A DNA stretch of 16,723 bases from Korarchaeum sp964519515 (GTDB taxonomy: Archaea; Korarchaeota; Korarchaeia; Korarchaeales; Korarchaeaceae). The stretch lies in assembly GCA_964519515.1 (NCBI GenBank), contig CAZFIJ010000086.1:1-16723 (forward strand). Reading direction: 5' to 3'. The notes under the pieces are model-generated. The model saw only the letters and a list, made by a program, of their open reading frames with translations. It ran no database searches and was not told the DNA's origin. The translations under genes were made by a program, and so were the position numbers. Numbering within the stretch: the first letter of the stretch is position 1; each line of letters begins with the position of its first letter. Of the stretch, positions 12,571 to 16,723 are shown piece by piece.

Positions 12571-13950
12571 ATGTCCCACATGAGGTTGGATAAGGTCCCC
12601 GCCTCGGAGCTCGAGTTATTTAAGAGCAGGACCCCCAAATCTGGGAAGATTTTTGAGGAAGTCTCCCAGATGGTCCCGTTCGGGGTCAACTCGAATTACA
12701 GGTATGCAGATCCCTACCCGATATACATGAAGAAGGCGAAGGGGAGCAGGATATGGGACGTAGATGGTAACGAATACATAGATTTCAATATGGCCTTCGG
12801 AGCTCTCGGAATAGGGCACAGTCACCCGAAGCTCATAGAAGCGATAAAGGAGAAGATAGAGGAGGGAACTATATTCGGATTCGAGTTCGATGAGATGTTA
12901 GATCTCGCTAAGGTAATAAAAGCTAGGTACAAAGTCGATATGATGAAATTCCAATCCACGGGCCTGGAAGCGACGTTTCACGCATTGAGGATAGCGAGAG
13001 CCTTCACGGGGAGGAAGAAGATACTGAAGTTCGAAGGATGCTACCACGGGAGCCATGACTTCCTCTTAGTTAGCGTGAAGCCGAGTAAGTACAAAGCCGG
13101 CCATCCGGTCACTCCCAACCAAGTCCCGGGCTCCCAAGGGGTGCTCGAGGACGTGGTTAAGCATACGTTAGTAGCCCAATTCAATAACTTGGAGAGCGTC
13201 GAGAAGATAATGAGGCAGCATGGGAATGATGTAGCTGCAATAATACTAGAGCCGATACCGATGAACATGGGTTTCGTCATACCCAAGCCCGGATTCCTCG
13301 AGGGGTTGAGGAGCATATGCGATGAGTACAACTGCCTCCTGATATTCGATGAGATAAAGACAGGTGGCAAGTTCTACTCAGGAGCGGCTGGCTACTTCAA
13401 AGTGAGGCCAGATCTCATGACGTTAGGGAAGGCTATAGCTGGAGGCTTCCCGCTTTCCGTAGTCGCTGGTAAGAAGGAGGTCATGCAGACCATAGTGCCT
13501 GGCGTCGTCTCACATGCAGGGACCTTCAACGCGAATCCAGTCGCTATAAGGGCTGGGCTCGTTACTCTGAGGGATATACTGACTGAGGAAGCCCTCTCAT
13601 ACGCTAGCAGATTGGGGGAGGAGCTAGCTAAGGGATACCTCGATATAATAAAGGACGAGGGGATAGAGGCAACTGTCCAGTACATAGGGGTCAGCGGATC
13701 TATGGTCTTCGCTAAGGACGAGGTAGTAGATTGGAGGAGCTTCCAGAAGGTCGATGTGGGCAAGTGGTGGCTCTTCATGATAGCTATGATGAACAGAGGA
13801 GTCCTCCCGAACTACGGGCCTGATGAACAGTGGACAGTATCGACGCAGCACACGAGAGAGGATGTTGAGACGACGATAGAGAAATTCAAGGAAGTCGCAA
13901 AAATAATAAAGAAGGTTGAGCTGGAGCTCCCGTTGGTGGAGGCTGTCTGA
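12571..13950 (+). CDS. Class III PLP aminotransferase, HemL-like (glutamate-1-semialdehyde aminomutase family)
   Basis: A 459-residue fold-type I PLP enzyme of aminotransferase class III. From the chosen start the landmarks are WDVDGNEYIDF (about 62-72), GHSHP (82-86), CYHGSHD (157-163), IILEPIPMN, LIFDEIKTGG with the PLP-ring Asp260, the Schiff-base lysine in TLGKAIAGGFP (Lys287) and AGTFNANPVA (about 316-325). This set is characteristic of glutamate-1-semialdehyde 2,1-aminomutase and of relatives acting on other omega- or beta-amino acids. No other tetrapyrrole gene is nearby, and it is about 25-30 residues longer than typical HemL, so a catabolic aminotransferase or racemase is equally likely. 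It appears monocistronic. Its TGA stop abuts the stop of the convergent arrestin-like gene (TGATCA). Confidence 0.9.
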   Translation: MSHMRLDKVPASELELFKSRTPKSGKIFEEVSQMVPFGVNSNYRYADPYPIYMKKAKGSRIWDVDGNEYIDFNMAFGALGIGHSHPKLIEAIKEKIEEGTIFGFEFDEMLDLAKVIKARYKVDMMKFQSTGLEATFHALRIARAFTGRKKILKFEGCYHGSHDFLLVSVKPSKYKAGHPVTPNQVPGSQGVLEDVVKHTLVAQFNNLESVEKIMRQHGNDVAAIILEPIPMNMGFVIPKPGFLEGLRSICDEYNCLLIFDEIKTGGKFYSGAAGYFKVRPDLMTLGKAIAGGFPLSVVAGKKEVMQTIVPGVVSHAGTFNANPVAIRAGLVTLRDILTEEALSYASRLGEELAKGYLDIIKDEGIEATVQYIGVSGSMVFAKDEVVDWRSFQKVDVGKWWLFMIAMMNRGVLPNYGPDEQWTVSTQHTREDVETTIEKFKEVAKIIKKVELELPLVEAV

Positions 13951-14727
13951 TCAGAATAGGGGGCCTCTGGGCCCCTCCACTGCTCTGCCATATCTCGGCT
14001 CTCCAGTCCATACTGGGACTTCAGCCCTCCTCTCCCCTTCTTTCGTCGTCAGCACTAAGTTCACCTTAGCTCCGAAGCTCAGATCCCCTCTGGAGAAGTT
14101 GAAAGTGTACGGGAAGAAGAATGAGACCTCCTTAACTGTCGTAGGATCATGGGGCAGAGTCGCCTCCGCGATCAATCTACCTCCCTCACTGAACACCCTC
14201 CCATCTGAGAGTGAATATCTGAGAGCCCTCCTCTCACCTCTATAGGATAGCCATTCCTCGGCCTCGAGCTCGACTATAGCTTCGCTCGGGTCTATCCTCT
14301 CCTTGATGAACGCCCTCACCCTCTCATCTGACCTGTAGAACTCCTTATCGAAATCCAACCAGCTTTCTCTAGTAACTTCTGGTCTCGCAGGGTATACTTT
14401 GAGCCTCACATCCTTCCTCGGGAACATGAACTTCCCCTTGAGCCTCGGTATCCCGAAGAGGAGCCCCCACCTTATCCTATGAGCTCTAGCGTTTATCGAG
14501 GGGGGAAGGTCCTTCGGGTAAGTTATCTCGAAGCTCCCCTGCCTCAAGATCAGATCTTCCCTATGGAGGGTCATGACCTTAGCTACGCTCTCAGTCCCCG
14601 GGAAGAGGAGGGAGGAGAGGACCACGTACAACCTAGCGTGTATCGGGAGCTCGCTCCTGAGCTCTCCTCTTATCGGCTCCCCAAGCTTGAGGACATTCTT
14701 CTCGAGGATTATAGAGAAATCAACCAC
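13951..14727 (-). CDS. Arrestin-like (Spo0M/arrestin-fold) beta-sandwich protein
   Basis: About 258 residues, not a named family I can confirm. The first half (about 1-115) follows the arrestin-N pattern: a strand ending in KLGEPIRGELR, long alternating strands, then FEITYPKDLPPSINA and RIRWGLLFGI. This is the P-x-D-L-P-P-S turn followed by an aromatic strand that marks arrestin-type sandwiches. The second half (about 125-245) looks like another sandwich (EVSFFFPYTFNFSRGDLSFG, then KVNLVLTT). There are no membrane segments and no signal peptide. I choose GTG 14727-14725: GGAGG at 14741-14737 lies nine bases upstream of it, but touches the TTG 14736 that would add three codons. The 5' end overlaps or touches the two-TM gene upstream, so the two form an operon. 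A scaffold or trafficking-like role is only a fold-based guess. Confidence 0.6.
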   Translation of the reverse strand: MVDFSIILEKNVLKLGEPIRGELRSELPIHARLYVVLSSLLFPGTESVAKVMTLHREDLILRQGSFEITYPKDLPPSINARAHRIRWGLLFGIPRLKGKFMFPRKDVRLKVYPARPEVTRESWLDFDKEFYRSDERVRAFIKERIDPSEAIVELEAEEWLSYRGERRALRYSLSDGRVFSEGGRLIAEATLPHDPTTVKEVSFFFPYTFNFSRGDLSFGAKVNLVLTTKEGERRAEVPVWTGEPRYGRAVEGPRGPLF

Positions 14728-15430
14728 TAATCTCAACCTCCGCTAAATGATAATCCCGGAGCCACCCGGGCCTCTTCAATACCCTCACCCCTGAGTAATC
14801 GCTCTTGAATAAGTGGAGCCTGTACTTACTCGGCTTCATCCCGAGTTCCCCTATCTTAGAGGAGAGCTCATCTATAAGCTTTTGCGCAATTTCTTTTAAA
14901 AATTCATCCTTCCCGGGTTGATTCTTCATCTCCCTCTCGTAGAACTCGAGGAGCTTCGTCAGAGTGTACCACCTGCCCACTAAGGCTGCGTAGAGCAGGG
15001 ATGTAGATGCTATCAACATAGGCGTCGAGTAAGGGGAAGCATAGAATATGAGACCTATGGAGAGGAGGAAGCCGACTGAAGAGACCCTGAGGAGGAGCCT
15101 GAATAACATGTAAAGGAGGGCAAACTTCCTCATCGATTTACTCTTGAATGGTAGGGATGTTACGAAGTCCACGGTCTTCTTATATTTCTTCTTAGTGGCG
15201 CTATCGAATATATCGGGGAGCTTAGGGGAGAGCCTCTCTATGGCATTCTCGACCTTCTTGAAGTCTATGTTCCTTCCCACTCTATAGGAATCTGTAGCTT
15301 CTATCATGAAAGCGATGTCCTCCAGTATATCCTTCCCGCCCCTCATAGTATCGAGGGGTCTGGCTCCCGAATATAATAAAGCGATATAGCGGCGACCATC
15401 ATAAACTATTAGCGAAGTCCGATTAGGCAT
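14720..15430 (-). CDS. Two-TM membrane protein of unknown function
   Basis: A 236-residue protein I do not recognise. A soluble N-terminal region of about 100 residues (starting MPNRTSLIVYDGRRYIALLY, a small beta-rich stretch, then helices) leads into two adjacent hydrophobic helices (about 113-131 and 134-152) that form a hairpin in the membrane. A charged helical linker (about 158-195) follows, then a C-terminal basic beta-rich tail (SKYRLHLFKSDYSGVRVLKR, then WLRDYHLAEVEI). Both ends should face the same side, probably the cytoplasm given their charge. It is the first gene of a two-gene operon with the arrestin-like protein; the reading frames overlap at the junction. The ATG start follows AT-rich sequence with a TATA-like element at 15460-15469; no Shine-Dalgarno is visible. 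Confidence 0.6.
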   Translation of the reverse strand: MPNRTSLIVYDGRRYIALLYSGARPLDTMRGGKDILEDIAFMIEATDSYRVGRNIDFKKVENAIERLSPKLPDIFDSATKKKYKKTVDFVTSLPFKSKSMRKFALLYMLFRLLLRVSSVGFLLSIGLIFYASPYSTPMLIASTSLLYAALVGRWYTLTKLLEFYEREMKNQPGKDEFLKEIAQKLIDELSSKIGELGMKPSKYRLHLFKSDYSGVRVLKRPGWLRDYHLAEVEISG

Positions 15431-15498
15431 CTTAATAAATCTATATACAAAAGCCGTAATATATAAATATTTTTACAAAATAGCCACTTACTCAAAAT

Positions 15499-15525
15499 TT
15501 AATTTCAGTAATTTTGTGAAATTAA
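15499..15525. repeat. Inverted repeat, candidate operator
   Basis: TTAATTTCA (15499-15507) and TGAAATTAA (15517-15525) are perfect 9-nt arms separated by 9 nt, so arm centres are 18 bp apart. It lies about 40 nt upstream of the permease TATA box, a position suited to an activator or to shared control of the divergent genes. Confidence 0.45.
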
Positions 15526-15563
15526 TTGATGTAAGAGTCCGCTCCCATCGTTTCAACGAAAAG

Positions 15564-15579
15564 TTTATATTAAATAGCT
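15564..15579 (+). promoter_or_regulatory. Promoter core of the second permease gene
   Basis: TTTATATTAAATAGCT, with TTTCAAC at 15551-15557 upstream. The last 12 bases and the TTTCAAC element are the same as at the first permease promoter (8032-8058). Confidence 0.6.
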
Positions 15580-15613
15580 CCTAAAGTACGAAGCCCTCGC
15601 GTGGGGTGATGTT

Positions 15614-16723
15614 ATGTCTGAAGAAGCTCCTACCTTGTTCGTTAGAAGGGCTTCAGGATTGGTAAGGACAGTGGGACCATTCACAGCTTTCATGATAGTT
15701 TTCACTCACACAGTAGGAGGAGGGATCCACAGGCTATCGGTCATAGCGGCTTATCAGCACCCCGGGGCCTTCGTACCCTACTCCTTCCTGATCACGGGAT
15801 TGGCTTTAGCGATCCCAACTGCGTTAGTTTACACGATGCTCGGAGCGATGATGCCGAGGACTGGAGGGGACTACATATTCATAAGCAGGGGATTGAACCC
15901 CACAATGGGATTCCTAGCCTCTTGGGGTTTCTGGTTCACTGAGGTCTTAAGTTATGGTATAATAGCTTGGTACTCAATAGACTTCTTCGTAGGTGCTATA
16001 ACAGCTGCTGGGATAGCACTTAACGATGAAGGGTTGCTTGCTACAGCTCAATGGATGGCCACCACAGAGGGGCATTGGATCTTGGGAATACTATTCGTCC
16101 TGATATTTGGAGCTATCGCTTACTTAGGTATGAGGATCTACGGATGGATAATAAACATATTAGGCGTAATAGCGATAATAGGGTGCCTCACGAACTTGAT
16201 AATCCTCGGAGTGTGGGGCCTTGGCTACATGGCAGCTGTGAATGGATGGGGAAGCCTCTATGGAGCGGGAGCATATGAGAAAATAGTAGAGAAGGCGTTC
16301 GAGATAGGTATGAAAGAAGGCGACCTCCCAGTGGCTCCATTCGATTGGGGGGCGACGATAGCGGCTGGAGTAGGTGCTATCTGGGCTTATATAGGTATAG
16401 TCTCAGCTGTATTCGTTGGAGGCGAGCTGAAGTCCCCAGGAAGATCTCTATTTGTCGCACAGGTTGCTGGAACGATCTTAATAATGCTCTACTACATAAC
16501 GCTGCCCTTCCTCGTCTACACAGCTTATATCGTACCTCAGGAAGTGCTCGCTAAGGTACCGGGTGCCCTAGATTACCTCGCTAAGAACAACATACCTCTC
16601 GACAGAGTTTACTTCACCGCTCTCTACAACTACCTCATGGTCAAGTTAGGATCCGATGGTGTGGCGAGTCTACTGGGAGTACCATCAACTCACTTACTAC
16701 CGCCTAGGGTAGTCACTTCCTTC
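15614..16723 (+). CDS. APC-superfamily amino acid permease, partial (cut by window end)
   Basis: The frame from ATG 15614 is open for 370 codons to the last base of the window, so the C-terminal third is missing. The start is supported by GGGGTG at 15602-15607, six bases upstream. The cytoplasmic N-terminus FVRRASGLVR, the segment GAMMPRTGGDYIFISRGLNP (about 77-96) and the loop FVGGELKSPGRSL (about 267-279) are the same APC landmarks as in the permease at 8100, so the two are paralogues, but the helices differ widely. About eight hydrophobic segments are present before the cut. A hydrophilic loop at about 215-245 corresponds to the large loop in the first permease. It is predicted to import an amino acid or related amine. 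The promoter core matches that of the first permease. Confidence 0.9.
   Translation, partial: MSEEAPTLFVRRASGLVRTVGPFTAFMIVFTHTVGGGIHRLSVIAAYQHPGAFVPYSFLITGLALAIPTALVYTMLGAMMPRTGGDYIFISRGLNPTMGFLASWGFWFTEVLSYGIIAWYSIDFFVGAITAAGIALNDEGLLATAQWMATTEGHWILGILFVLIFGAIAYLGMRIYGWIINILGVIAIIGCLTNLIILGVWGLGYMAAVNGWGSLYGAGAYEKIVEKAFEIGMKEGDLPVAPFDWGATIAAGVGAIWAYIGIVSAVFVGGELKSPGRSLFVAQVAGTILIMLYYITLPFLVYTAYIVPQEVLAKVPGALDYLAKNNIPLDRVYFTALYNYLMVKLGSDGVASLLGVPSTHLLPPRVVTSF

Larger units (their letters stand above)
15431..15613. other. Divergent promoter region between two-TM gene and second permease
   Basis: 183 nt, AT-rich. Minus-strand TTTATATATT (15469-15460) is the best TATA box for the two-TM gene, with a predicted start near 15438. 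Plus-strand TTTATATTAAATAG (15564-15577) is the permease TATA box. A 9+9 inverted repeat lies between them. Confidence 0.5.

Noticed and set aside
13041..13778. Long minus-strand frames opposite the class III aminotransferase
   Set aside because: They are antisense to an unmistakable PLP enzyme and have no promoter, ribosome site or recognisable domain.
16051..16554. Two plus-strand frames (16051-16278 and 16345-16554) near the window end
   Set aside because: They are out-of-frame shadows of the second permease, whose open frame runs from 15614 to the window end.

Overview
The window reads as a piece of a thermophilic archaeal chromosome. TATA boxes lie about 26 nt upstream of start codons with no Shine-Dalgarno (leaderless genes). 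AGG/AGA dominate arginine codons, and TTG and GTG starts are common. The gene families (NADP-type sulfhydrogenase, stomatin/NfeD protease pair, archaeal DUF89, PIN/UPF0175-like toxin-antitoxin) point the same way. Gene content and composition would suit a Korarchaeum-like or other peptide-fermenting hyperthermophile, but that placement is inference from familiarity. No rRNA, tRNA, CRISPR array or transposase was seen.

Layout. (1) 1-900, minus: a toxin-antitoxin block with a HTH-like antitoxin, a PIN-like toxin, and a second, near-duplicate antitoxin cut by the window start. (2) 1081-7406, minus: one tight seven-gene operon, read hydB-hydG-hydD-hydA-protease-DUF89-aminotransferase, encoding a complete heterotetrameric group 3b-type [NiFe] sulfhydrogenase with its maturation endopeptidase and two metabolic passengers. 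(3) 7407-8099: a 690-nt divergent intergenic region with promoters for both sides, an exact 20-nt palindrome, a duplicated ribosome binding site and a possible flavoprotein gene remnant. (4) 8100-10331, plus: an APC-type amino acid permease and a leaderless PfpI/DJ-1 family gene. (5) 10334-12417, minus: the NfeD membrane protease and stomatin pair. (6) 12571-13950, plus: a leaderless class III (HemL-like) aminotransferase. (7) 13951-15430, minus: an arrestin-fold protein and a two-TM membrane protein of unknown role. (8) 15614 to the end, plus: a second APC permease, cut by the window end.

How it fits together. Two amino acid permeases, two PLP aminotransferases, a peptidase-like protein and an NAD(P)H-linked hydrogenase make a coherent amino acid fermentation neighbourhood. 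Amino acids enter and are transaminated, and reductant formed during oxidation is released as H2 or passed to sulfur by the cytosolic hydrogenase. The two permease genes share an identical 12-nt promoter core plus an upstream TTTCAAC, which suggests co-regulation. The features most worth a second look are two ligand-position substitutions in the hydrogenase (Glu for a proximal-cluster Cys in HydD, Tyr for the His of the first active-site motif in HydA), the DUF89 and aminotransferase genes locked into the hydrogenase operon, and the arrestin-like/membrane protein pair.
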